This document shows positions 23,712 through 35,494 of a stretch of DNA of 64,000 nucleotides, piece by piece. The position numbers and the translations under genes are program-made. The notes beneath the pieces were generated by a model. That model searched no databases. It saw only the letters and a list, made by a program, of their open reading frames with translations, and was not told the origin of the DNA. Position 1 is the stretch's first letter, and each line of letters starts with the position of its first letter. Source of the DNA: Henckelia pumila (lineage: Eukaryota > Streptophyta > Magnoliopsida > Lamiales > Gesneriaceae); the NCBI RefSeq assembly GCF_033568475.1, contig NW_027331833.1, positions 1,240,001 through 1,304,000 on the forward strand, read 5' to 3'.

Positions 23712-25945
23712 TAAATGAAAATTAGTTGTAAGGAAGCACAAGATAGCTAGCTAAGAACGATGCTACATTCATTCAGTTTCATTTTTTTTTTATCACAATA
23801 TATATTTCTCTTTCGAATCTATAACTCCATTAAAAGCATCTACTAATATCACTTCAATTTTTCTTTTTTTGGCTTTAAAAGATATTCAATACAGAGTTAT
23901 CGTAAAATTCAATATTTAAAAATTTATCAAATAATTTATGATATGATTTGATGTATATATACAACGACAATTTTATTCGTCAAGAAAAAGCCTAACCAAC
24001 AATTGATTATCTTTTTTTTAAAAGAAAATTCTAAATAAAAATAATAAAGGTTTTTATGTCGTTATACAAAGTAAAAATGACGCATTTTATTTATTTATTT
24101 TTTTTGAAACGAAAAACAAACAGTGACACCAATTTTAAGGAACCTCTCTTGGACCACGCTAATATTGCCGACACTGTTACTCGATAAATGAAAATATTGC
24201 CCCTAAACGAGATGAGATCAAGCTAATTAATTTTTTGTTACACGTTCATTTGTCATTTTACTAAAATGTTATAGTTGTTTATAGCAATGCATCATAAAAA
24301 AATTTAAATCGTAGTGAATATATGTACTTTGAAAATAAATATATGGATGACTAGATTTCTCATAAGACAATTTCAGTGATATTTATTCGTGAAACATTTC
24401 AATTATGTTCATATTTACAACCAAAAAAATATTTTTGCATATGCTGTTTAAATAAGATATATATCTCAAAAACTATTTTTTTGAACATAGATGGTAAAGA
24501 ATGAATAAATCGGATGGGGCAAGTGAGCGACCAATCCATATATAATATAATTATATATATATACATGTATTTATTGTGGTGTCGGCCATAATATTGCGAT
24601 GGTTAGCATTTAGTTCGATAAGGGTCCAAGAGCACCTCCACCCTTCCGACATATTGCGACGACTCAAATACCAACGAACCTTATCTGCCCACGTGTACTA
24701 GCTTAGCTACTCTCAATTTTTATTTTTTGAGCGGTAAGATGTCATCATTTGTTATAATTCGGGTCTAAAACTCGAGATCTCATTGTATAAATGAAACTTT
24801 AACTCTAAATGAGTTATACGTCATCGACATTTGTTCTCTAATATTTTACCTTTGGATGGACCTATAATTACGATTAAATATTTTCAAACAAACTTTTTTA
24901 AGAGTTATAATTAGAGTTACAGTCAACATCGAGAGTGACGGGAAATAAATTAAAAGAAGAAAAATATTCACGTGTTGGATTATATTCGTTTGCACTAGTC
25001 AAAGAGTTAGAGGACTCAATTATTGCATGTGTTATATCAACTTGTAGATACTGAATTAAATAACTCGTACATCAAATTTATATTGTTTGAGTCTATTTTA
25101 ACTGGAACAAAAAAACATAACAAGACATATCATAATAATAAAATTAAATCTGTAATTTAGTTTCAATCTCCAATTTAAACATTACATTAATTACGTGTTG
25201 ATTTTTATTTTAAATGGTTTATAATTAATGAGTCAGCATCACAATTCAATTTGAATTCATGGTTGACTACACGGCTCGATCGATTGGTCCCCCATAACTA
25301 ATTAGGTTTTATTGCGAGAACCCTCTTCAATATTTATTTATTTTTTTTAAAATATATATAATATATAGAAGTCAAAATGCGGCAGCTATACAAAATAATT
25401 ATGCATGTGATTATGAATTAACCTTTCATTAAATATTATATTGTATAGTACAATTAAGTGCACATTTAAAAATAAATGATCAAGTATTTGGAGGGTTGAC
25501 CAAATTTTAAAAAAATTAAATTCTTATCACTTTAAAATAGTCATGAAATAAAATAAAATTCTTATACTGGCGAAAGTAAACAAAGTATTTCCCTGATTTT
25601 TTTTAAAAAATAATTAAATAAACCAATTTGCCGTTCATATTTAATAAATTCGTCATTCCATACATGATATCATGGCGAAAGTGAACAAATAATATTAATA
25701 TTTTGACAAATTAGCCAATTTATTCGGTTAAGATAAGTGAAGCATGCAGTTTCATTAATATTTAATTTGACAACTTTTCTTCAAAAAAAATATTTAATTT
25801 GACAACAAAGCTTAATGAATGATCTGTAACACTCTTCAGGTTCACGCATATTCCCAATAACTTCCAACTTGTACAACACTACCTTCTCCTTTTTAATTTC
25901 AACAAACACATTCAAAACTGATCTACCATTTCCAATAACCCAACC

Positions 25946-25982
<37 letters not shown>

Positions 25983-27423
25983 TATATGTAACGGTGTTAG
26001 AGTTAATTTTATAAAATGAATATCTTATTTGACCAAACTCATGAACATATATTGTTTGAATTTTTAAATTATTAATTTTTCACTGTAGATATGGATCAAA
26101 TGATTCGTCTAAAAAAAATAGATCAGTGAGAGACCGTCACGCAAGATACCTACTTCGTTATAACATAATATTGAAAAAAAAAATGAGAGTTTTTCCTTCA
26201 TACGTACAGACATACATATATATGTATGTATAAAAAGTTTTTACCGATTTTGTGGCATAATTAAATGAAAATATTAATTAACCATTTGGTTTATAATTGC
26301 AAATTTGGGATGGTCGTTCCAAATTAATTACTATTCTATGGTGCTCTCTCTTTATCTAGCTTGAAAATTATTGAAATTATATTAGTAAGAGGGAAGAGTT
26401 TAGGTTCATGCATGTAGTTCAAATAAAAGTTAGGATACTTTGAATATTTAAAAGTTGTTTACCAACTAACAAGCACTTCTAAATAGTTTGTCCATCTTTG
26501 GGAACCACGATGATTCAAGTTCAAACTTTAATTGTAACAAATATTTCTTTTAATTAAAACATAACAGATTTTGTGGATATATATATATATATACATGTAC
26601 ACTTTTGCTTTAATATTTCTGATTTTAGTCTATGTTGTGAAATTTCAATTCTATTTAGTATTATATTTTTCAATAATTTTTTTTTTTACAATTTTAGTAA
26701 TTTTCATCGAAACTATTGATGTGTCACCACAATATCCATGAACACCACGTCGAGAAAAAAGGACTATAATTGCAGGGGAAAAAAACAAAGATGACAAACT
26801 AATTAAAAACGGAGATTGATAACATGGAGGATTGAAAATAAAGAAATGGAAAAAATGTATTTTTCCTCTAAATAACTAATATAACAATATGAGGGTTTTG
26901 GTTTTCTTTGGACCAAAACTGGAAATAAAGGAGTAATAGGATCATCTTAATTAACTTGCATAATATAATTTTTCTAATATTTTTAAAATATATATAGACG
27001 TTACCGATATTTTTTTTATTTATGTAAATTTGGATTCTTTACATTACATCATAAATTATAAATAAATCACGAAATATAGGTTTCATATTATATGATGATT
27101 TTTATTAGTCGTTGGCAATGGAGGTGAGTGATTGTAACCTTGGCTATTAATTTTATTTTTTATCGAGGTATGGACTTGCAATAGTTGTGGACCAAAATTA
27201 ATTGATTGTGGCTTTTTTGCTTTTATTCATAATCTCTAATTACTTATTAGCCCAGATACTTCTTACACTGGCCTTTCCCAATTACTCGCCATTCTTTGTA
27301 TACATATCACATATAATATAAGGTGAATTTAATATTTACCAGTGATGTCTTAAGATAAATTTTGGAAAATCAGTTTTTGAACTTACATGTGTTTTCAAAT
27401 AGATTCCGGGAAGAAGTCCTTCC
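23712..27423. other. Long intergenic AT-rich region
   Basis: I found no gene, tRNA or complete transposon here. It contains (TA)n tracts at about 25950-25978 and 26578-26593 and many poly-A/T runs. Diverged repeats may be present but could not be bounded by eye. Confidence 0.4.
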
Positions 27424-27428
27424 CCGCG

Positions 27429-28149
27429 TGATATTCACTAAAATTTGATGACCCGAGTTCGACCTAAGCCCAAAGCTCCAAATTCGTAGGCGAACTTGAA
27501 ACCAAGCAAAGAGTGTTAGAGGGGGCCGGGAGGGTGTCCCGGCGTAGCCCCTCCGACGCTCAAGTTAGAAATCAGAAATAAATGAGTGAAGAGGAGAGCT
27601 TGGGCGCCCCTAAAAAATGAAAGTAATGAGTTGCAAATGAAGTGAGCAAACCCAATATTTATAGAGTAGAAGGTAGGGGACCACGCACATTTCGTAGGGG
27701 ATCACATGAGTGAGACTCACACGCTTGTTCATCCGAGACTCGCCCTTGAGGCGAGAATGAAGCTAAGAGGTCTTGCCCTTGAGATGAATCTTAGGCTAAG
27801 AGCTCACCCACCTCAGGTATGCTCTACCTTGGCTACTCTCCTCCGCCATCGTCATCCTCAACTCCTAGGCTCGTCCACATCTCACCTCATCACAGGCTCA
27901 TCCACACCCCACCTCATCACCTTCTCATCCACACCTCACCACATCACCTTCTCACCTCCCTCTACTCCTCCACTCTTAGGCTCATCCTCAACTCCAACTC
28001 CCACCCTCACTCCAACTCCAACATGCCTCGCCTCAACCACCTACCTTCATGTGTCAATCTTAACACTTAAACCTGAACCCGGGCCTTGTGTCTTGGCTAT
28101 GGACTCCAATTGGGCCTAAACATATGATGGGCCCATTCATGGGATATCA
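27429..28149 (-). repeat. 3' LTR of the gag-protease element
   Basis: This 721-bp LTR begins and ends with the short inverted repeat TGATA/TATCA. It matches the copy at 32804-33529 along its full length, with about 40 substitutions and a few small indels. The first 5-base flank CCGCG is shared with the far side. Confidence 0.92.
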
Positions 28150-28879
28150 CCAGTCTCCCCCTCTCAAGTCGAGTTGAATCGCAAGTTCAAAACTCGATTG
28201 TTTGAGTTCCATAACCAAGATCTTGATTTTTAAAATTTTTACTCAGAGACCGAGCTATATATTTAGTCATTCTTCTTTAGAAATATTTTCGTTCCTTAAT
28301 CTTTGGCCAGCCTCAACCCCATCGTCTTCACCCTCACCCACCTCTTACGACATAGCTTACACCATTGCTCCTAATATTTTTCAACCCTTACCATCCTCGC
28401 CCTCCTAACCTTCTGCGCATCATTTCGATCTCAACTAGCTTCTCTAGCTGCCTCACCAACTGCTTGACCATTGGCTTCACTCAAAATACTCAAATGTCTG
28501 TTTATCTGCTATCTCATTCATCAATCACTACTAACTCCTCTACTAGGCATAGCCTTAGTAGGAAATTCAAAATTTTCATTCACTCCTTATGGCAGGGAAA
28601 ATACAAATTTTATTTTCCTTCTCAACTCAAGCTCACCTCCTAGTTTATACCCTTAATAACAAAATTCCCGAAAAACTTTGCGGTGCGACATGACGACTTT
28701 TGCGGGATTAGTTGTTAGGGTTGAGGGATCAGGCCTATACCCACCATTTGACCCGGCTGTCTTTTTCTAATACTGGAGTACACCCATACTTCTCTTAGAA
28801 TCGCCTCTTTACTTACCTCCTTGCCACTTTAGCCCCATTCTGTAGCTCGCCTATCACCCTCTCCAACCTCTTCAGCAGC

Positions 28880-29520
28880 CTCGCCCCTTACCCCTCGCCC
28901 CACGGCCTCGTCTCCACCCTCGCCCCTAAGCTCTTCACGCATCCTCATTCTCGCCCTCGCCCCTCACCTCCATCCTCTCCCCTTCACCTCCATCCACACC
29001 CTTGCCCCTTGCCTTCACACCTCACCTCCATCCTCGCCTCTTCACCTCCATTCTCACCCTCTCCCCTTGCCTTCACACCTCACCTCCATCCTCGCCCCTT
29101 CACCTCCATTCTCGCCCTCGCCCCTCACCTCCATCCTCTTCCCTTCACCTCCATTCTTACCCTCTCCCCTTGCCTCCAGCCTTGCCCCTTCACCACCATT
29201 CTCGCCCTCGCCCCTCTACTCCAACTCGCCTTGCCCCATCACCCTCGCCCCACCACTTTTACCCTCGCCCTTGCCAACATCACTCTCGCCCCACATTCTT
29301 CACTCTCACCCTTGCCAACATCACCCTCGCCCCACCTCCTTCACCCTTTCCCTTGCCAACATCACCCTCACCGTCACCAAGCTCACCCCATATCCTCATC
29401 ATTAAGATCGCCCCATCACCTTGCAGCCTCGCCCTCACCAAGATCGCCACATAGAATCATCACCAAGCTCGCCCCAACAACCCAGCACCTCACCCTCGCC
29501 CATCACCCTCACCTGCCTCA
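28880..29520. repeat. CT-rich degenerate tandem repeats inside the LTR element
   Basis: Short units built on CACCTCCAT, CCTCGCCC and TTGCCAACATCACCCTCGCC repeat with variation. Long open frames here (Pro/Ser/His/Leu-rich) come only from the repetitive composition and are not genes. In element sense this lies between gag-protease and the 3' LTR. Confidence 0.8.
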
Positions 29521-29569
29521 ATCTCCTCCACCAAGTTCCATCCTTATGAGAAAAATACAAATTTTCACC

Positions 29570-30480
29570 TTCCAATCTCGAACTCCTCTACTTGGTCTTA
29601 GCCATAGTAGGAAAAATGTAAATTTTCACCTTCAACCCTCTAAATCCTCTACTTGGACTTAACCTTAGTAAAAAAAATATAACTTCATGTTCCAGCCCTC
29701 TAACTCATCTACTAGGTTATAACCTTAGTAAAAAAAAAGATATATATAAACTTCGACCTCTAACTCCTCTACTAGGTTATAACCTTAGTAGGAAAAAAGA
29801 TATATATAAACTTTGACCTCCAACCCTCTAACTTTTCTACTAGGTTATAACCTTAATAGGAAAATATGAAAGGATTCATCTTTTAACCCTCAAACTCCTC
29901 TACTTGGCCTTAGCCATAGTAGGAAAAATGCAAGTTTTCACCTTCCATCCACTAACTCCTCTACTTGGCCTTAGCCATAGTAGAAAAATATGAACTTTAA
30001 CTTCCCACCCTCTAACTCCTCTACTTGACATTAGTCATAGTAGCAAAAATGCAAGTCTCCAACTTTCACCCACTAACTCCTCTACTTGGCCTTAGCCATA
30101 GTAGGAAAAATACAAGTCTTCACCTTTCACCCACTAACTCCTCTACTTGGCCTTAGCCATAGTAGGAAAAATGCAAGTCTTCACCTTCCACCCACTAACT
30201 CCTCTACTTGGCCTTAGCCATAGTAGAAAAATATGAACTTCAACTTCCCACCCTCTAACTCCTCTACTTGGCATTAGTCATAGTAGGAAAAATGCAAGTC
30301 TCCACCTTTTACCCACTAACTCCTCTACTTGGCCTTAGCCATAGTAGGAAAAATACAAGTCTCCATCTTTCACCATCTAACTCCTCTACTTGGCATTAGC
30401 CATAATAGGAAAAATGCAAGTCTCCACCTTTCACCCACTAACTCCTCTACTTGGCCTTAGCCATAGTAGGAAAAATATGA
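29570..30480. repeat. Tandem array of about 15 units of 59-63 bp
   Basis: Each unit contains AACTCCTCTACTTGG, CTTAGCCATAGTAGG and AAAAATGCAAGT followed by a short variable CACCTTCCACCC-like piece. Units at the right (29890-30480) are nearly alike; those at the left (29640-29870) are a diverged subtype with CTACTAGGTTATAACC. A further degenerate unit lies near 28527-28570. The array sits in the 3' untranslated part of the LTR element. Confidence 0.9.
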
Positions 30481-30728
30481 ATTATAGGCGAGATACACCT
30501 AAGGACCCAAGGCCTAGGAACCCAACAAAACCATCCTTCGCCCTCGATCAAAATAACACTTATTAGTTTTAGAAATAGAAATTTATTTCATTAAAATTCA
30601 AACAATTACACGAGTAATAGTTAAAAATGAAATACATCGACAATAAGCTTAAGGATAACATTTTCTAAGGCGATAAATATTCCAAGACCACTTCCAAGCC
30701 CCGCCATGAGCATCTCTCAGTAGTAAGC

Positions 30729-32763
30729 TCAAGAACTAAGTTTCTTCTCACAAGACCCCAATTTTACTTCTTCATGACTTTCCTCCTCTTCAATTACCTG
30801 CATTTTTTTCTCAACCATCGACAATATACTTCTTCTACTCCTTATCATGTTAACCTTCATCCGTGCCCTTTTTCCTCCTTCTCTCACCACCCCGTCATAA
30901 CATCGACGTGCCACCATTTGATCCCCCCGCAAGACCCCAACTTCTCTCCCTACTGGAAATTTGAGCTTTTGATGATATGTAGAAGCAATGGCTTTAAAGT
31001 CCTTCATAGCCGGCCGACCCAAAATTCCATTGTACGAAGAGGAAGCATCTACCACCGTGAAGCTCACCATCTTCGTTACCCTCTTAGGATCCATTCCCAT
31101 GTACATCGGGAGATCAATTTGTCCCATAGGTCGAATAGCATGACCTGTGAATCCATACAAAGGTGTTGAGATAGGCCCCAATTCAAATCCTTCTATTTTC
31201 ATTTGATCCATCGTCCCTTTGAATAACACATTCACTGAACTCCCACTGTCAACAAATATCCTTGCCACATCATAATTTTCGATTGTGACTTTGACCAACA
31301 AAGTATCATTATGCGGAGCCGCAACACCACGAAGGTCTTTGGGTCCAAAACTGATGATGGGATCTTGCGGTAAATTCAATTCCTTAGATATCTCAAAGTT
31401 CTCCATCCTCATCCTATGTGCTTCACGTGCTCGCCCAGAATCATCGGTGGCACCTCCTGAAATCATACGAATCACACTTCTCGTAGGATTGTTAGCATCG
31501 TCCATCATCCTCCTTCGTTGGTCAAATCCTTGAGAAGGACTCTGACCCTCTATATCCATTCTCGGCTCCTCCATTTCTTGATTTATCCAAGGAGGACCTC
31601 GCCTTCGCCTCGGGGGCGAATGAAACTCTTGACTACCTCTTGACGGAGTTCTTGATCTCCTCATAGGTGGAGGCAACTTAGGGCCTTCGTCAATCCTTTG
31701 CAAACTTCCTTGATTCTTTCTTTTCTCCTCCACCTTCATCACCTTGTCCCGGTTTTGAGCCAAGGGAGCATAAGGTGAGAATTTCCCTTTACCTCGTGCC
31801 CGGTCATCTTCTCTTTCTCCCATCCCTCGCTTCCTACCTCCCTTATCCGCCCCTTCCACATTACTACCTCCTTGCCTTTGCTCGGTCCTTCTGTGTTTTT
31901 GAGCATCTTCTAGATTCACGTACTTCTTCGCTCGTGCCAAAAGATCATCGTAGCTTGATTGAGGTTTCTTAACCAGAGACTTGAAGAATTCACCTCCTTT
32001 CAACCCTTGGGTAAAAGCACTTATCAGTATATCAGGAGTGGCAGTCGGAACTTCCAAAGCCGCACCATTAAAGCGTTGGATAAACTCCCTCAAAGTTTCT
32101 TGGTCTTGTTGCTTCATCACAAACAAACTCAAGTATGTCTTTTGGTACTTCTTGCTACTAGCAAACTGATGCATAAAAACCACACTGAAATCATTGAAAG
32201 ACCTTATGGAACCGGGTTTCAACATATTGAACCATTCATACTCGACATTTTATACCATCAGAGTATTGATGCAATAAAGCGGCGTTCTCGAATCTTCCCA
32301 TATGTTCCTCCGGGTCCTTACTTTCATCATATTCTCCCACGCTTGGCTTCTTGAAACTAGCTGGAAGTTCTTCCTCCAAAATCGCAAGGGAAAACGGATT
32401 TTCTTTCTTAAAAGTTGAACCTTTACCTCCAAGTTGTTGTCTCAACATCCTTATCTCCCTCCACACTTCCTCCTTCTCTTGATCATCCATGCCCGGAGGA
32501 GGTATGGTTCCCCCTACCTGACTCCGCTGACCCATTTCATCCTTACCTGGCACTTTCTCTTGCTCTTTCTCTTGCTCATTAACCAGGTCTCGTGAGGCTT
32601 CTTGATTTTTCTTCACGGCCTCTTCCACCACCTTAGTGATAAACTGACCCAACTCTTCCAAGGTTATACTCCCCACCGTATTCCTAGGGGGAGGCTCCCC
32701 CCTCCTCGGCCCTAGGCGAGATGAGGTGGTGTGAGCTCTTCTACTCCCTCTCCTTCCAACCAT
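30729..32763 (-). pseudogene. gag-protease region of the LTR element
   Basis: Read on the minus strand, the region starts with a charged N-terminus. A capsid-type gag domain follows (near FNDFSVVFMHQF and QETLREFIQRFN), then a basic Arg/Lys/Ser-rich stretch. The retropepsin-like protease has its active-site DSGSS in IFVDSGSSVNVLF (about 31225-31270). Coding capacity ends after the protease. The domain order is that of plant Ty3/gypsy elements. It is a fossil with about one or two breaks; no polymerase segment follows. Confidence 0.85.
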
Positions 32764-32803
32764 CTCTACGTCTCAACTCAAATTTCCCACAGACAGCGCC
32801 AAG

Positions 32804-33529
32804 TGATATTTACTAAAATTTGATGACCCGAGTCCGACCTAAGCCCAAAGCTCCAAGTCCGTAAGCGAACCTGAAACCAAGCAAAGAGTGTTAGAGGGGG
32901 CCGGGAGTGTGTTCCGGCGTAGCCCCTCCGACGCTCAAGTCAGAGTCGGAAATAAATGAGTGAATAGAAGAGCTTGGGCACCCCTCAAAAATGAAAGTAA
33001 TGAGTTGCAAATGAAGCGAGCAAACCCGGTATTTATAGAGTAGAAGGTAGGGGACCACACACATTCCGTAGGGGACCACATGAGTGAGACTCACGCGCTT
33101 GTTCATCCGGGACTCGCCCTTGAGTCGAGACTGAAGCTAATAGGTCTTGCCCTTCAAATAAATCTTAGGCTAAGAGTTCACCCACCTCAGGTATGCTCTA
33201 CCTTGGCTACTCTCCTCCTCCATCGTCATCCTCAACTCCTAGGCTCGTCCACATCTCACCTCATCACAGGCTCATCCACACCCCACCTCATCACCTTCTC
33301 ATCCACACCTCACCTCATCACCTTCTGACCTCCCTCTACTCCTTCACTCTTAGGCTCATCCTCAGCTCCAACTCCCACCCTCACTCCAACTCCAACTCCA
33401 ACATGCTCGCCTCAACCACCTACCTCCATGTGTCAATCTTAACACTTAGACCTGAACCCCGGCCTTGTGTCTTGGCTATGGACTCCAATTGGGCCTAAAT
33501 ATATGATGGGCCCATTCATGGGGTATCAC
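32804..33529 (-). repeat. 5' LTR of the gag-protease element
   Basis: This 726-bp LTR pairs with 27429-28149. In element sense it is followed after about two bases by the TGGCGC-type primer-binding site, which fixes the orientation as minus. Confidence 0.92.
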
Positions 33530-33534
33530 CGCGG

Positions 33535-33946
33535 ATCTGTAATCGTCAGTTTTTTCATCTTTCTTTTTGTTATTTTGGATCTAATATAGTTTAAGTATGA
33601 TACTTTATACGTAAACTTAATTATGTGTCATATTGACGGATCAAATTAGTTATTATATATTTGTGGCCCAAACTTAATGGGCATCGATAGATAAATCATA
33701 AAATATTAATGAGAGAAAAACTTTTATAAAATAATAATACTTTCATGTAAATTTAGTACTGATACCGTGCATATTTGTCAAACTTATCTGATCTCATGGA
33801 TTAATTAATAACGTGTACTTAACAAAAAATTCTCATTCGACGTAAACGAAAATACAATCGGTAGGAATTCATTATACGTTATCATGACGTCATTAATACG
33901 TTGGCCTGAGAAGTGATGTGCCCGAATATGATTTGGTGTGGTGAGA
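33535..33946. other. Short spacer between two LTR elements
   Basis: AT-rich unique-looking DNA of about 0.4 kb lies between the gag-protease element and the next solo LTR. Nothing is recognisable in it. Confidence 0.5.
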
Positions 33947-33951
33947 CGTTC

Positions 33952-35489
33952 TGTAGTGACCCGCACCGTGATCACCTACTAATCAGAAGCTTAAGCATGC
34001 ATTTAACTTAAATAATAAATCATCAGAAATAATAGCGAAATATCATAAATAAATCCTCAAATAAAGATACAACCAAATCGAATGTCCAAATGAATTAATC
34101 CAAGTGTATCAGAGACAAAAGTCTAGACAGATATCCTTGCTGGTCATCAATCTCCTAAGCTCTCCTGGAACCACCCGCCTCATCCAGCCGCAGACCTGCT
34201 CCATGGAATAGGGTGTCCAGATACAACAAAGTACGGGACGTGAGCATGATAAGTTCAGTACGAGAGTATGAGTATACGGTATTATATGTGCATGTATGCA
34301 GGTGAACTGTGTACCAAGACACGAGGTCAAGAATATCTGATCAAGAACAAACTTGGGTCCTGGTATGTGCCACGCTGAGCCGTCGCTACAGGAGGTGACC
34401 AACATACTCAGAAGCCCTGATGGTGACCTAACACAAGTACACGCGTCCAACCAAATATCAGTGACCTAACACGAGATCCGTTTCCAACTGATTTTGGTGA
34501 CCTAACACGTGTCTCTGTGTCCAACCATCTACTGACAGGATAAATATCTCAATACCGGATATCGCAAGGATACAGGCTCAATATGCTCATGTATGCAACA
34601 TACAGTCATGACATGCTGTATATAAAGACATATAAAACATGCAATCACATAATCCATGCAAACACATAATACATGCATACTTAATCTGGATATCTCCAAT
34701 AATACTTTCATACCTTATTAAGGCAGATCCTAGAAGCTTCCCCTCTAGGTCCAAGCCTATCTTGCATCATTACAACATAAATAACCCATGCATTACCTAG
34801 CATGTCAAACATCACCTACTAGGCTCTAAAAGCCTTAATTAAACTATAGTCTACTACCTATTTACTATAGGGAACCAAAGTCATACCTTCGTCCATCGTC
34901 AGCCCGCTGATGACGCATGCTCTAGAGCCTGGGCATAGCCTAGCTACGACCCCTGGACGCCTCGCCAGAGCTCCGCCGCCTGGCTGCTACTGCGGACACA
35001 GTCCGCTATAAAAATATACTATTTCCTACTCCAACTCTTAAAGAAAGAGTCCCGAAGCCCTTAAATAGAGCGATTATCGGGAGAGTAGAGGAAAAATTGC
35101 ACTTCAAAATGAGGAATTCGGACCCCTATTTATAGGCGGAGTTCGGACGGTCCGAACTGGGTTCGGATGGTCCGAACTGCCACTTGTCCGAGCCATTTTG
35201 ACACCTGGGCTCTGCTGAGTTTGGACGGCCCAAACTGGGTTCGGATGGCCCGAAGTGGTTTGGAGGGCCCGAACTGGTCCGTATGCTCCGAACTGTTTTG
35301 GTCCTTCTGAACTCATTTTTGGACCCCCGGGACCTACCCTACCATTTTCGGACGTTTCGGATCTGATTTTCCACTTATTTTTACCAAATAAGAACTCCTT
35401 AAACATGTTTTGACACTTTTAAAATTATATTTCATTTTCTAACATGTTTAAAATCACTTAATCTTGTAAAATGAAACCGGGCTACTACA
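33952..35489 (-). mobile_element. Solo LTR, probably Ty3/gypsy (Tekay/Del-like)
   Basis: The 1.54-kb sequence begins TGTAGTGACCC and ends GGGCTACTACA. These ends are near inverted repeats, and a perfect 5-bp duplication CGTTC flanks them (33947-33951, 35490-35494). No internal domain or second LTR is present, so this is a solo LTR left by recombination. The minus-strand reading starts TGTAGTAGCCCGG, like Tekay-type LTRs; the orientation is inferred from that. A region at about 35130-35300 carries repeated GTTCGGACGGTCCGAAC-like, nearly self-complementary motifs. Its age cannot be estimated without a partner LTR, but the intact duplication argues against great age. Confidence 0.85.
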
Positions 35490-35494
35490 CGTTC

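Larger units (their letters stand above)
27429..33529 (-). mobile_element. Non-autonomous Ty3/gypsy (Tat-like) LTR element with gag and protease only
   Basis: This is a structurally complete fossil on the minus strand. LTRs lie at 27429-28149 and 32804-33529, both starting TGATA and ending TATCA. A perfect 5-bp target duplication, CCGCG, flanks them (27424-27428, 33530-33534). Next to the 5' LTR is an 18-base TGGCGC-type primer-binding site (32784-32801). A purine-rich tract precedes the 3' LTR (28150-28166). Inside are a gag-protease region (30729-32763) and long tandem arrays (28880-30480). No reverse transcriptase, RNase H or integrase is seen, so it relied on a helper. By eye the LTRs differ at about 40 of 720 positions (5-6%), suggesting a few million years at usual plant rates. 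The coding part looks broken at about one or two places. Confidence 0.9.

Noticed and set aside
27706-28119. 137-residue open frame in the LTR (and its copy at 33080-33498)
   Set aside because: It lies wholly within the LTRs and follows their CT-rich composition; both copies are repeat sequence, not genes.
29002-29662. Long overlapping Pro/Ser/His-rich open frames on the plus strand
   Set aside because: They arise from CT-rich tandem repeats inside the LTR element, in several frames at once and on the strand opposite to gag. No domain is visible.
29570-30480. Regular repeats considered as a CRISPR-like array
   Set aside because: Units are contiguous without unique spacers, lie in a plant LTR element, and no cas genes exist here.
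34109-34711. Open frames on the minus strand within the solo LTR
   Set aside because: They lie wholly inside the LTR and show no domain; LTR sequence is not expected to code.
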